Source of the DNA: Parafilimonas sp.
GTDB taxonomy: Bacteria > Bacteroidota > Bacteroidia > Chitinophagales > Chitinophagaceae
NCBI GenBank assembly: GCA_023251275.1
Contig: JAHEZC010000130.1
Location: forward strand, 1-7,163
Length of the DNA stretch: 7,163 nucleotides
Direction: 5' to 3'
Shown: piece by piece, positions 1 through 7,100 of the stretch
Numbering within the stretch: the first letter of the stretch is position 1
Layout: each line of letters begins with the position of its first letter
Notes under the pieces: generated by a model
What the model saw: the letters and a program-made list of their open reading frames with translations, nothing else
The model's database searches: none
Told to the model about the DNA's origin: nothing
Position numbers and translations under genes: made by a program

Positions 1-1
1 A

Positions 2-307
2 TTGGCATCAGACAACAAACCGGTAAATGATGCTCGCGGCGTTATAAATCTCTTTGCTGGTTCATCTTTTCTTCCGACACAAAACTTTTATTTATCTTTT
101 GTTCTTGGACCAAGCTTCAGAAATAATAATACATACTTAGGCATCAAGCCATCTATTGGTATCTATTTTTCAAAAAAACAAAAAGTGACTGGACGGATTT
201 CGTACATCAATGTTTTCAATCGTGAATTAAATTATCAAGAGACTACGAAAGACGATTTTGGATCTATTAGTTTTGCGATTGCGATTAAACTATTGTGCAA
301 TAAATAA
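2..307 (+). CDS. C-terminal fragment of a beta-strand-rich, possibly outer-membrane protein (5' end outside window)
   Basis: The frame is open from the left edge to a TAA at 305-307, giving about 101 visible residues; the real start is probably upstream, and the TTG at position 2 should not be taken as a start. The visible part alternates hydrophobic and polar residues in strand-like runs (FYLSFVLGPSF, YLGIKPSIGIYF, TGRISYINVF, FGSISFAIAIKLL) separated by short polar turns. This resembles the last strands of a Bacteroidota outer-membrane beta-barrel or conserved hypothetical barrel-like protein. It does not end in the aromatic residue typical of many barrels (it ends LLCNK), so the membrane assignment is only a suggestion. 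It converges on the minus-strand SDR gene, with 58 bp between the two stop codons. I do not recognise the family. Confidence 0.6.
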   Translation: MASDNKPVNDARGVINLFAGSSFLPTQNFYLSFVLGPSFRNNNTYLGIKPSIGIYFSKKQKVTGRISYINVFNRELNYQETTKDDFGSISFAIAIKLLCNK

Positions 308-327
308 AATTGAGAAACTTTCAGTGA

Positions 328-338
328 GGGCGATGCCC
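328..338. terminator. Weak hairpin between convergent genes, possible terminator
   Basis: In the 58-bp gap between two convergent stop codons, GGGC (328-331) can pair with GCCC (335-338) around a 3-nt GAT loop. A run of five T follows on the plus strand at 350-354, about 11 nt beyond the stem. The stem is only 4 bp and the T-run is not adjacent, so this is a poor intrinsic terminator. It is listed only because it is the sole GC-rich fold in a place where a terminator would be expected. Confidence 0.2.
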
Positions 339-365
339 CAGCAATTGAGTTTTTGCCAATTACCT

Positions 366-1154
366 TTAATACTTGTGCTCTTGAAGCTTCTTAAATGCCC
401 TGCCGATAAAAAAATTCTTTACAGGCTCAGGCACTACCTTGCTGAGATGATAGTAAAATTTATTCAGCTTACCCGGGATGATCAATGAGTGGCGTTTGAG
501 CATTTTGTCAATACCTTCTTTTGCTACAGTTTCGGGCTGAAGAATGGAAGTTTTTGCAAGCCCTTTTACATCTTTATTGATGGCAATCGTATTTTCATTA
601 CTATCCGTTCCTCCGGGACATAATACGCTTACATTAATCCCTGATGATTTCAATTCTATCCTCAGCGATCTGCTGAAAGAATATATAAAAGCTTTGGTAG
701 CGGAATATAAAGTTTTATCGGGCAGGAAAAAAAATCCTCCCATACTGCCCACATTTAAAATATGCGATGGAGAATTGGCTCTCAGTTCATCAATAAGCAG
801 CCGGGTAAGCATACATGCCGTAACAACATTGAGATTGATCTGTTTATAGTAAAAGTCAATGCTTCCTTTTTCAAAAGCTCCCTTGGAGCCAATGCCCACA
901 TTATTGATCAGGATATTTACCTGGTAATTATTTTCTTTGACCCAGTTATAGACACCAGTGCTGGAGCAATGTTCAGAAAGGTCAATTGCAAGGCTATGGC
1001 ATTTCACTTTACAGGCAGATTGAATATGGTTTTCAAGTGCGGACAATTCATTACCCGGCAAGGCAATCAGTAGTATATTCATTCCTCTGTTTGCGCATTC
1101 CAATGCCAGCGCTTTACCGATTCCGGAGCTTGCGCCTGTAATTAATGTGTACAT
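366..1154 (-). CDS. Classical SDR-family NAD(P)-dependent oxidoreductase
   Basis: Short-chain dehydrogenase/reductase, 262 residues from the ATG at 1154; an in-frame GTG at 1196 would add 14 residues (276 total). I prefer the ATG because classical SDRs open straight into the first Rossmann strand, here MYTLITGASSGIG; an AGGA lies only 3 nt before it, so the ribosome site is weak. Numbered from the ATG, visible signatures are the cofactor motif TGASSGIG (6-13), DL (58-59), NNVG (84-87), the active-site Ser in NVGS (137) and YSATK with Tyr150 and Lys154, then a PGG turn (180-182). Together these are the complete catalytic set. The substrate is unknown; the general look is of the 3-oxoacyl reductase / DltE-like branch. 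The segment after strand 2 reads ALPGNEL, lacking the Arg that often marks NADP preference. The gene lies 87 bp downstream of the epimerase gene on the same strand and is probably cotranscribed with it. Confidence 0.9.
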   Translation of the reverse strand: MYTLITGASSGIGKALALECANRGMNILLIALPGNELSALENHIQSACKVKCHSLAIDLSEHCSSTGVYNWVKENNYQVNILINNVGIGSKGAFEKGSIDFYYKQINLNVVTACMLTRLLIDELRANSPSHILNVGSMGGFFFLPDKTLYSATKAFIYSFSRSLRIELKSSGINVSVLCPGGTDSNENTIAINKDVKGLAKTSILQPETVAKEGIDKMLKRHSLIIPGKLNKFYYHLSKVVPEPVKNFFIGRAFKKLQEHKY

Positions 1155-1202
1155 ATTTCCTGTTATTTTTTGCAGCCGGTTTAGCGGTTTATTCACTCAT
1201 CG

Positions 1203-1225
1203 TAAAAAGATCGCCTAAAAAGATC
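1203..1225. repeat. Pair of 10-bp direct repeats (TAAAAAGATC)
   Basis: TAAAAAGATC occurs at 1203-1212 and again at 1216-1225, separated by GCC, giving a 13-bp period. It lies between the stop of the epimerase gene and the start of the SDR gene, upstream of both possible SDR starts. The two copies are identical. The function is unknown; it could be a binding site, a polymerase-slippage duplication, or chance in AT-rich sequence. Confidence 0.5.
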
Positions 1226-1241
1226 TGGAAGTTCATCAACA

Positions 1242-2246
1242 CTATTTAATCATTTTCAATTCCCCCTGTTGTTCTAACCATTCTACAGTTTTTGCAAGTC
1301 CTTCTTCAAGGGATATGTAAGTATAACCCAATTCTGTTTTGGCTTTTTCACAAGAGGATGACCAGTCGTAAAAATATTTTTTTATCCAGGCAGGTGTTAA
1401 CAAAGGCGGCCTCCCTGTAAGTTTTGTATAAGCCATTATTGCATAGCCGGCTGTCATCATCAGCCCTACAGGAAAATGATATAACCGAACTTTTTTTCCG
1501 GTAATCTTTTCCAGCAGGTCAAAAAATTCATTATAGGAGGCATTTACTCCGGATAATAAATAACGCTCCCCGCTTCTCCCGTTTTGCATGGCAAGCCTGT
1601 GGCCGTTAACAACATCATCAATATATACGTAGCTGCCTGTTCTTTTGCCATCGCCGGGAATTATTTTCCATTTCCCTTTCAGGTATAAACTCATCATTCT
1701 TGATACAGCGTTGCTTTCAGTCAAGATACCCGGGCCATATACTCTTGGCGGATTTACAATTACAATGTGCATGCTGTAATTGGTGCAGTATTCTTTGCAT
1801 AATGCTTCGGCCTGTATTTTGGTATCTTCGTATTCATTAAAAATATTCCCTATTCTCGTATCACTTTCCTGTACGGGCCTGTCTCTGGAAGGGCCAAGCA
1901 CACCTGCCGTGGAAGTAACAACGATTTTCTGTACGTTCATTTTTTTTGCAGCATCTAAAATGATCCTCGTTCCTTCGACATTTATCCTGTAAAAAACGGA
2001 TGGGTTTCTGGCCCAAACCCTTGCATAGGCAGCAAGATGATACGCCTGGTCACATTCCTGCATGGCTTTTTCTACCGCCACAGCATTTGTTATTTCTCCT
2101 TCGAAGATTTCTATATTGGGATGATTGAGCAACTGCTTTTTATTTTCGGAACGGCAAAGTGCGTGAATTGAATGTCCTTCCTCAGCCAATTGTATTGCAA
2201 GTTTATTACCTATATAGCCGGTAGCGCCAGAGATAAAAATCTTCAT
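1242..2246 (-). CDS. NAD(P)-dependent epimerase/dehydratase (extended SDR; HpnA / dihydroflavonol-reductase-like)
   Basis: A 334-residue extended SDR, full length for the family. The N-terminal Rossmann motif GATGYIG spans 7-13. R32 closes the second strand (HALCR), a position that often contacts the NADP phosphate. LAAYARVW (71-78) matches the usual LAA cofactor loop. Catalytic residues are visible as the S/T pair in VTSTAG (S112, T113) and Tyr139-Lys143 in YEDTK. PPRVYGPG (166-173) and YVYIDDVV (206-213) are typical substrate-side motifs, and the tail contains ELGY (305-308). The pattern is closest to the HpnA and dihydroflavonol-4-reductase-like group, which acts on nucleotide-sugar or ketone substrates. 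No hopanoid genes are nearby, so I do not use the name hpnA. An AAGGAA at 2255-2260 (minus strand) lies about 8 nt before the ATG and supports this start. It is the first gene of a probable two-gene unit with the downstream SDR. Confidence 0.92.
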   Translation of the reverse strand: MKIFISGATGYIGNKLAIQLAEEGHSIHALCRSENKKQLLNHPNIEIFEGEITNAVAVEKAMQECDQAYHLAAYARVWARNPSVFYRINVEGTRIILDAAKKMNVQKIVVTSTAGVLGPSRDRPVQESDTRIGNIFNEYEDTKIQAEALCKEYCTNYSMHIVIVNPPRVYGPGILTESNAVSRMMSLYLKGKWKIIPGDGKRTGSYVYIDDVVNGHRLAMQNGRSGERYLLSGVNASYNEFFDLLEKITGKKVRLYHFPVGLMMTAGYAIMAYTKLTGRPPLLTPAWIKKYFYDWSSSCEKAKTELGYTYISLEEGLAKTVEWLEQQGELKMIK

Positions 2247-2366
2247 TTAAATAATTCCTTTTTTCCGAACCGTGTAAAGTAATGAAATTATTTTCTTAAC
2301 TATAAAATCAGAAACACTAAAATGCTGCGCCATACAAGCAAATCTTATTTTAATAACTGAAATCTT

Positions 2367-2374
2367 TATTTTTG
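2367..2374 (+). promoter_or_regulatory. Candidate -7 element (TATTTTTG) for the bifunctional nuclease gene
   Basis: TATTTTTG matches the Bacteroidota -7 consensus TAnnTTTG exactly. It lies 39 bp before the ATG at 2414, which would give a leader of roughly 30 nt. The expected -33 TTG is absent; only TTA at 2345-2347 is at a suitable distance (19-bp spacer). The octamer also covers the alternative upstream TTG codon (2372), arguing against that codon as the translation start. Confidence 0.45.
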
Positions 2375-2413
2375 TTGCACGACAGAATATTTCCCTTATT
2401 GATTTTAAATGAT

Positions 2414-2998
2414 ATGAAGAAGATAGAACTGGAAATTGTGGCGCTTTCGCATAGCATTACGCAAACCCATTCTTATGCAGTAGTACTGGGCGAAGTAAAT
2501 GGATTGCGCCGGTTGCCTATTGTCATTGGCGGTTTTGAGGCGCAGGCTATTGCAGTAGCCCTCGAAAGAATGCAGCCAAGCCGGCCCTTGACACATGACC
2601 TGATGAAAAATTTTATGAATGCTTTTAATGTAGAGTTAATGGAAATTGTGATCAATGATTTGCAGGAAGGTATTTTTTATTCAAAACTTGTTTGCATCAG
2701 TGAACATGACACTGTGGAAATTGACAGCCGTACCAGTGATGCATTAGCGTTGGCAGTGAGATTTGGATGTCCTGTTTATACTTATGAACATATTCTTGAA
2801 AGCGCAGGCATTTTAATGGAAGATAACTCCAAAAAGAAAAAATCAGAAGTGCCTATAAACGAGCCATCTGCTGTAACCAGGGAAGAGTTGGGTAAAATGA
2901 GCCTCGATGAGTTGAATACATTGTTGGCTGAGATACTGGAACAGGAAGATTACATTAAAGCTATTGCTATAAGAGATGAAATTAATAAAAGAAAGTAA
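2414..2998 (+). CDS. Bifunctional nuclease family protein (DUF151/BFN domain plus C-terminal UVR motif)
   Basis: 194 residues from the ATG at 2414. An upstream in-frame TTG at 2372 would add 14 residues but falls in the candidate promoter, and the domain begins immediately at MKKIELEIVALS. Residues 3 to about 133 form the DUF151/bifunctional-nuclease domain. Recognisable features are RRLPIVIGGFEAQAIA (32-47), the PLTHDLM segment (58-64), and DSRTSDALALAVRFGCP with VY following (104-122). A lysine-rich linker (about 138-147) leads to a UvrB/UvrC-type motif at 164-193 (LDELNTLLAEILEQEDY and AIRDEI), a helical hairpin that in Uvr proteins mediates protein contacts. Plant members of the family were reported to have DNase and RNase activity; the bacterial role is poorly defined, so the enzymatic name is by family only. 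It is probably cytoplasmic, as no signal peptide or membrane segment is visible. ispE follows on the same strand. Confidence 0.92.
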   Translation: MKKIELEIVALSHSITQTHSYAVVLGEVNGLRRLPIVIGGFEAQAIAVALERMQPSRPLTHDLMKNFMNAFNVELMEIVINDLQEGIFYSKLVCISEHDTVEIDSRTSDALALAVRFGCPVYTYEHILESAGILMEDNSKKKKSEVPINEPSAVTREELGKMSLDELNTLLAEILEQEDYIKAIAIRDEINKRK

Positions 2999-3007
2999 GC
3001 TGGTCAA

Positions 3008-3015
3008 TACATTTG
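3008..3015 (+). promoter_or_regulatory. Candidate -7 element (TACATTTG) for ispE
   Basis: TACATTTG is an exact match to TAnnTTTG, 10 bp after the nuclease gene's stop codon and in the gap before ispE. No TTG is present at the -33 distance; the nearest is TTA at 2982-2984, with a 23-bp spacer. If used, ispE has its own promoter and a leader of about 70 nt. Otherwise ispE is read through from the nuclease gene. Confidence 0.35.
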
Positions 3016-3094
3016 AAAGATTTCAGGACAACAGGAAGCAGAAAATATCCCTTCATTTTAAATTATTATGATCGCCCAAATCCCTGTTCAGACA

Positions 3095-3952
3095 ATGGTT
3101 ATTTTTCCTCACTGCAAAATAAATCTGGGCCTTAATATTATCTGCAAAAGAGCGGATGGATATCATGATATTGAAACGGTTTTTTATCCTGTTCAAATTC
3201 ACGATGCTTTAGAAATTATCGGTGAAAATCAAACAATCCAAAACGACGACATTTTTTTTTCTGCGAGCGGAATCCCGGTAAGTACTGCAGCAGATAATCT
3301 TTGTGTGAAAGCCTGGGAAATATTGAAGAATGATTTCCCTCAATTACCCTCATTAAAAATGCATTTGTACAAAGCCATTCCGCTTGAGTCAGGATTGGCG
3401 GGCGGCAGTTCTGATGGAGCATTTACGCTATTATTATTGAATAAAAAATTTCAGCTTAACCTTTCAGAAGAAAAGCTTATAGCATATGCTTTGAAACTTG
3501 GCAGTGACTGTCCTTTTTTCATCATAAACAAGCCATGTTTTGCAGAAGGAAGAGGAGAATTGATGCAAACAATCGGCATGGATCTTTCTTCTTATAAATT
3601 GTTGATCGTTAATCCGGGGATCAGGATCAATACAAGGTGGGCTTTTTCACAAATACAACCGGCAGCGCCTTTAAAAAGAATCACAGATATTATTGCCCAG
3701 CCTTTGGAGACATGGAAGGAAGAACTTGTAAACGATTTTGAAAAGCCAATTATGAAATTCTATCCTGAATTAAATAACATTAAAGAATTGTTATACACCA
3801 ATGGAGCAAGTTATGCTTCCATGAGCGGCAGTGGAAGCACCTTCTTTGGCATTTTTCCCCAATCCATGAAAAATATAAGTGATCTATTTCCCAAAAGCTA
3901 TTTTGTAAAAGAGGTGATACACGAGCCACTAATCCGAATTAACATTAGTTAG
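3095..3952 (+). CDS. ispE: 4-diphosphocytidyl-2-C-methyl-D-erythritol kinase (CDP-ME kinase)
   Basis: This GHMP-family kinase phosphorylates the 2-hydroxyl of CDP-methylerythritol with ATP, the fourth step of the MEP pathway to isopentenyl diphosphate, in the cytoplasm. From the ATG at 3095 it is 285 residues, normal for IspE. An upstream in-frame ATG at 3068 would add MIAQIPVQT, but the family normally starts right at the CKINLGL strand, so I chose the later one. Visible marks, numbered from 3095: catalytic-type Lys8 in PHCKINLGL, the DGYHDIETVF substrate loop (21-30), the ATP-binding glycine-rich loop PLESGLAGGSSDG (96-108), catalytic Asp138 in GSDCPFF, and the C-terminal GHMP motif MSGSGSTFFG (243-252). 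The glycine-rich loop has Glu-Ser where many homologues have Gly-Ala. It is the only isoprenoid gene in the window. No clear intrinsic terminator follows the TAG. Confidence 0.95.
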   Translation: MVIFPHCKINLGLNIICKRADGYHDIETVFYPVQIHDALEIIGENQTIQNDDIFFSASGIPVSTAADNLCVKAWEILKNDFPQLPSLKMHLYKAIPLESGLAGGSSDGAFTLLLLNKKFQLNLSEEKLIAYALKLGSDCPFFIINKPCFAEGRGELMQTIGMDLSSYKLLIVNPGIRINTRWAFSQIQPAAPLKRITDIIAQPLETWKEELVNDFEKPIMKFYPELNNIKELLYTNGASYASMSGSGSTFFGIFPQSMKNISDLFPKSYFVKEVIHEPLIRINIS

Positions 3953-3968
3953 TTTTTAAATTTTTAAA
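3953..3968. repeat. Tandem octamer TTTTTAAA x2 directly after the ispE stop codon
   Basis: TTTTTAAA occurs at 3953-3960 and immediately again at 3961-3968, followed by TTAAA, making an AT-only tract of about 21 bp. There is no GC stem, so this is not a recognisable terminator. It may simply be a low-complexity tract, or a bendable or UP-like element upstream of gltB. Confidence 0.5.
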
Positions 3969-3983
3969 TTAAACCCGGTTTTA

Positions 3984-3997
3984 TTGAAAATTTTCAA
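3984..3997. repeat. 14-bp perfect palindrome (TTGAAAATTTTCAA)
   Basis: The sequence equals its own reverse complement over 14 bp with no spacer, so it would form a symmetric protein-binding site rather than an RNA hairpin with a loop. It lies 150 bp before the gltB start codon and 32 bp after ispE. It may be an operator or chance symmetry in AT-rich DNA. Confidence 0.5.
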
Positions 3998-4030
3998 ATT
4001 GTTCACCAAATGTGTGCAATTCTTGCGTTG

Positions 4031-4064
4031 ATTTTACAGCCGTTTTACACAAAGTCTGTAAAAT
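4031..4064. promoter_or_regulatory. Overlapping dyads upstream of gltB, candidate operator
   Basis: ATTTTACAG (4031-4039) is the exact reverse complement of CTGTAAAAT (4056-4064). A second copy of the left half, TTTTACA, occurs at 4043-4049, 11 bp after the first copy, and pairs with the same right half TGTAAAA (4057-4063) as a 7-7-7 dyad. Two direct copies about one helical turn apart plus one inverted copy is a common operator geometry. The right half lies where the -33 region of the candidate gltB promoter would be, so a bound protein could block or contact RNA polymerase. The regulator is unknown. Confidence 0.45.
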
Positions 4065-4079
4065 ATCAGCTTTGTTTTG

Positions 4080-4087
4080 TAACTTTA
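4080..4087 (+). promoter_or_regulatory. Candidate -7 element (TAACTTTA) for gltB
   Basis: TAACTTTA matches the Bacteroidota -7 element TAnnTTTG at all but the last base, and a G follows. It is 46 bp before the gltB ATG. No TTG is at the -33 distance; CTG at 4056-4058 (21-bp spacer) is the nearest and coincides with the right arm of the dyad. Initiation would fall near 4093, leaving a leader of about 40 nt. Confidence 0.4.
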
Positions 4088-4133
4088 GCCGGGTTGCCTG
4101 CCTTATTATTTCCTTACTAAAATCTGAATAAGT

Positions 4134-7100
4134 ATGCCTGTGAACCAAAACAGACATGAAGGATTATATGATGCAGCGTTTGAACATGATTCCTGCGGAA
4201 TTGGTTTTGTTGCAAATATTAAAGGCAATAAATCACACCAGATCATTTCTGATGCCTTGACCGTCTTGGAAAATATGGAGCACCGCGGCGCCTGTGGTTG
4301 CGAAAACAATACAGGTGATGGAGCCGGTATTACCATACAAACTCCGCATGAATTATTTTTCGACGAATGTATAAAGCTCGGTGTTCATTTGCCTGCTTAT
4401 GGTAAATATGGAGTGGGCGTAATTTTTTTTCAAAAAGATATTCGTCTCCGGGAAGAAAGCCGGGAAATTTTTAACCGCACTGCCGAAAAGCTCGGGCTGG
4501 AAATCCTTGCTTACCGTAAAGTTCCCGTTAATCCAACCGATATAGGTCCGACGGCTCTTTCAGTAGAACCTGAAATGGAGCAGGTTTTTATTGCCTGTCC
4601 CGATCATATCACTAAGCGCACAGAGTTTGAAAGAAAACTATTTGTATTGCGTAATTATGCAAGCCATACAATAAACAATACGGTAAAAAAAGATCCTATC
4701 GGGTTTTATATTGCATCACTGTCTTATAAAACAGTGGTATATAAGGGTCAGCTTACCAGCTTGCAACTAAGAAGCTATTTCCCTGATTTAAGCAATAAAA
4801 GAATTGTATCTGCTTTCGGGTTAATACATTCCCGCTTTGCCACAAATACCTTCCCTTCATGGAAACTTGCCCAACCTTTCCGCTTCATTGCACACAATGG
4901 AGAAATCAATACCCTCCAGGGAAATCTGAACTGGCTTAAAACAAGTGAACCCGGTTTTGAATCGCCATTTTTTACCCATGAGGAAATGGAAATGCTGTTG
5001 CCCATTGTTACAGAGGGGCAGTCAGATTCTGCTTGCCTCGACAATATGATCGAGCTGCTCGCTTTAACAGGACGTTCTTTACCCCATGTAATGATGATGC
5101 TGATACCAGAAGCATGGGATGATAATGATCAGATGGACCCCCTGAAAAAAGCATTTTATGAATATCATGCATCTCTGGTGGAACCCTGGGATGGTCCTGC
5201 CTCCATTTCATTTACCGACGGAAAAATCATTGGCGCCACGCTTGACAGAAATGGGTTGCGCCCTTCGAGATATTGTGTAACTACGGATGATAGAGTAATC
5301 ATGGCATCTGAAACTGGTGTTTTGCCTGTTGACCCTGCTATGGTTAAAGAAAAGGGCCGTTTACAGGCCGGGAAAATGTTTGTGGTAGATATGGAGCAGG
5401 GAAGAATTATAAGTGATGATGAACTGAAGCAAACCATCTGTTCCCAAAAACCATATGGTGAATGGCTCAATAAATATAAAATACGTTTGGAAGAATTACC
5501 CGAGCCCAGGGTAATGTTTACCCACCTTGAAAGCGACCAGATATTTAAATATCAAAAAGTATTTGGTTATTCCACGGAAGATCTGGACGCTACCATCGCA
5601 CCGATGGCGCTGGAGGGTAAAGAACCTGTCGGGTCTATGGGTACGGATGTGCCGCTCGCAATTTTAAGCGATCAGCCCCAGCATCTCAGCAACTATTTCA
5701 AGCAATTATTTGCACAGGTGACCAATCCTCCTATTGATCCTATCCGTGAAAGAATGGTAATGTCGCTTGCGGCATTTGTCGGGAATAATGGGAATTTATT
5801 GGTGGAGGATCCCCTCACTTGTCATAGTGTGGCACTTAAACACCCGGTATTGAACAATCATGAACTGGAGAAATTAAGAAGTATAGATACCGGCATTTTC
5901 CAGGCAAAAACACTTCAGTCATACTTCAGGGCAGATGGTAAACCCGGTTCGCTGAAAAGCGGATTGGACAGGCTTTGCCGCTATGCAGTTGACGCTGTTA
6001 ACGATGGATTTGAAGTGCTTATCTTAACAGACCGTGCTATAGACAGCGAACATGCACCTATCCCATCGCTGCTTGCTGTGGCCGCGGTGCACCACCACCT
6101 TATTCGGAAAGGCTTGCGGGGGCAGGTAGGTATAGTGGTGGAAGCAGGTGATGTGTGGGAAGTGCATCATTTTGCATGCCTAATAGGTTTTGGGGCTACT
6201 GCAATTAATCCTTACCTCGCCATATCTACCATTCGTGATATGAAACTGTCAGGCAGGCTGGAAACCGATCTCGATGTAGAACAGGTAAAGAAGAATTATG
6301 TAAAAGCAATTTGTGACGGGTTGTTGAAAGTGTTTTCCAAAATGGGTATATCCACTTTGCAATCTTACCAGGGCGCACAGATATTTGAAATCATAGGGCT
6401 GAATAAAGATGTAGTAGATAAATATTTCGCCGGGGCTACATCCCGTATTGAAGGCATGGGGCTTGATGAAATGGCAAAAGAAATTTTAGCCAAGCACTAT
6501 TTTGCTTTCAGCAGGAAAGAAATTCCTGTTGACCGATTGCCGGTGGGGGGCATGTATCAATGGAAACGAAAGGGTGAATTTCACCTGTTTAATCCGCAAA
6601 CAATACACTTGCTGCAATATGCAACAAAGATGAATGATTACAGCATTTTCAAAAAGTTTTCAAAACTGGTAAATGACCAGAGCGAAAAAGCCTGTACGCT
6701 GAGAAGCCTGTTTCAGTTTAAGCGCAATCGCCCTTCTGTTTCCATTGACGAAGTGGAACCTGCTGAAAATATTTATAAACGATTTTCTACGGGAGCTATG
6801 AGTTTTGGCTCCATTTCCTGGGAAGCGCATACGACACTCGCCATTGCAATGAACCGCTTAGGCGGTAAAAGTAATACAGGCGAAGGCGGAGAAGATGAAA
6901 GAAGATATGAACCCCTGCCAAACGGCGATTACATGCGCTCTGCGATTAAACAGGTTGCATCTGCCCGCTTTGGTGTAACAAGCTATTACCTGACAGAAGC
7001 AGATGAGCTACAGATAAAAATGGCACAAGGCGCAAAGCCTGGCGAAGGAGGGCAATTACCGGGTCATAAAGTGGATGAATGGATTGGGAGAACGAGACAC

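Noticed and set aside
258..488. Plus-strand open frame overlapping the end of the first gene and the end of the SDR gene
   Set aside because: It crosses two better-supported genes on both strands, and its hydrophobic stretch comes from antisense reading of the SDR C-terminus.
544..1073. Two overlapping plus-strand open frames (544-849 and 762-1073)
   Set aside because: They are antisense to the SDR gene, whose protein carries the full set of family motifs; their translations look like no known protein.
1155..1200. GTG start at 1196 for the SDR, and a three-codon ATG-AGT-GAA-TAA frame at 1200-1189
   Set aside because: The GTG has no ribosome site and adds a 14-residue tail before the Rossmann strand; the mini-frame is too short to support as a leader peptide.
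2372..2413. Earlier TTG start for the nuclease family protein
   Set aside because: The added residues fall outside the domain, and the codon lies inside an exact -7 promoter match, so the ATG at 2414 is more likely.
3216..3422. Minus-strand open frame inside ispE
   Set aside because: It is antisense to the ATP-binding region of ispE, with no recognisable protein pattern.
3953..3997. Intrinsic terminator after ispE
   Set aside because: There is no GC-containing stem followed by a T-run; the AT octamers and the spacer-free palindrome do not make a stable RNA hairpin.
4106..5470. Several minus-strand open frames of 67-101 codons (4106-4336, 4775-5044, 5008-5211, 5165-5470)
   Set aside because: All are antisense to gltB, which reads through intact with conserved glutaminase motifs in the same places; they are chance frames in a long coding region.
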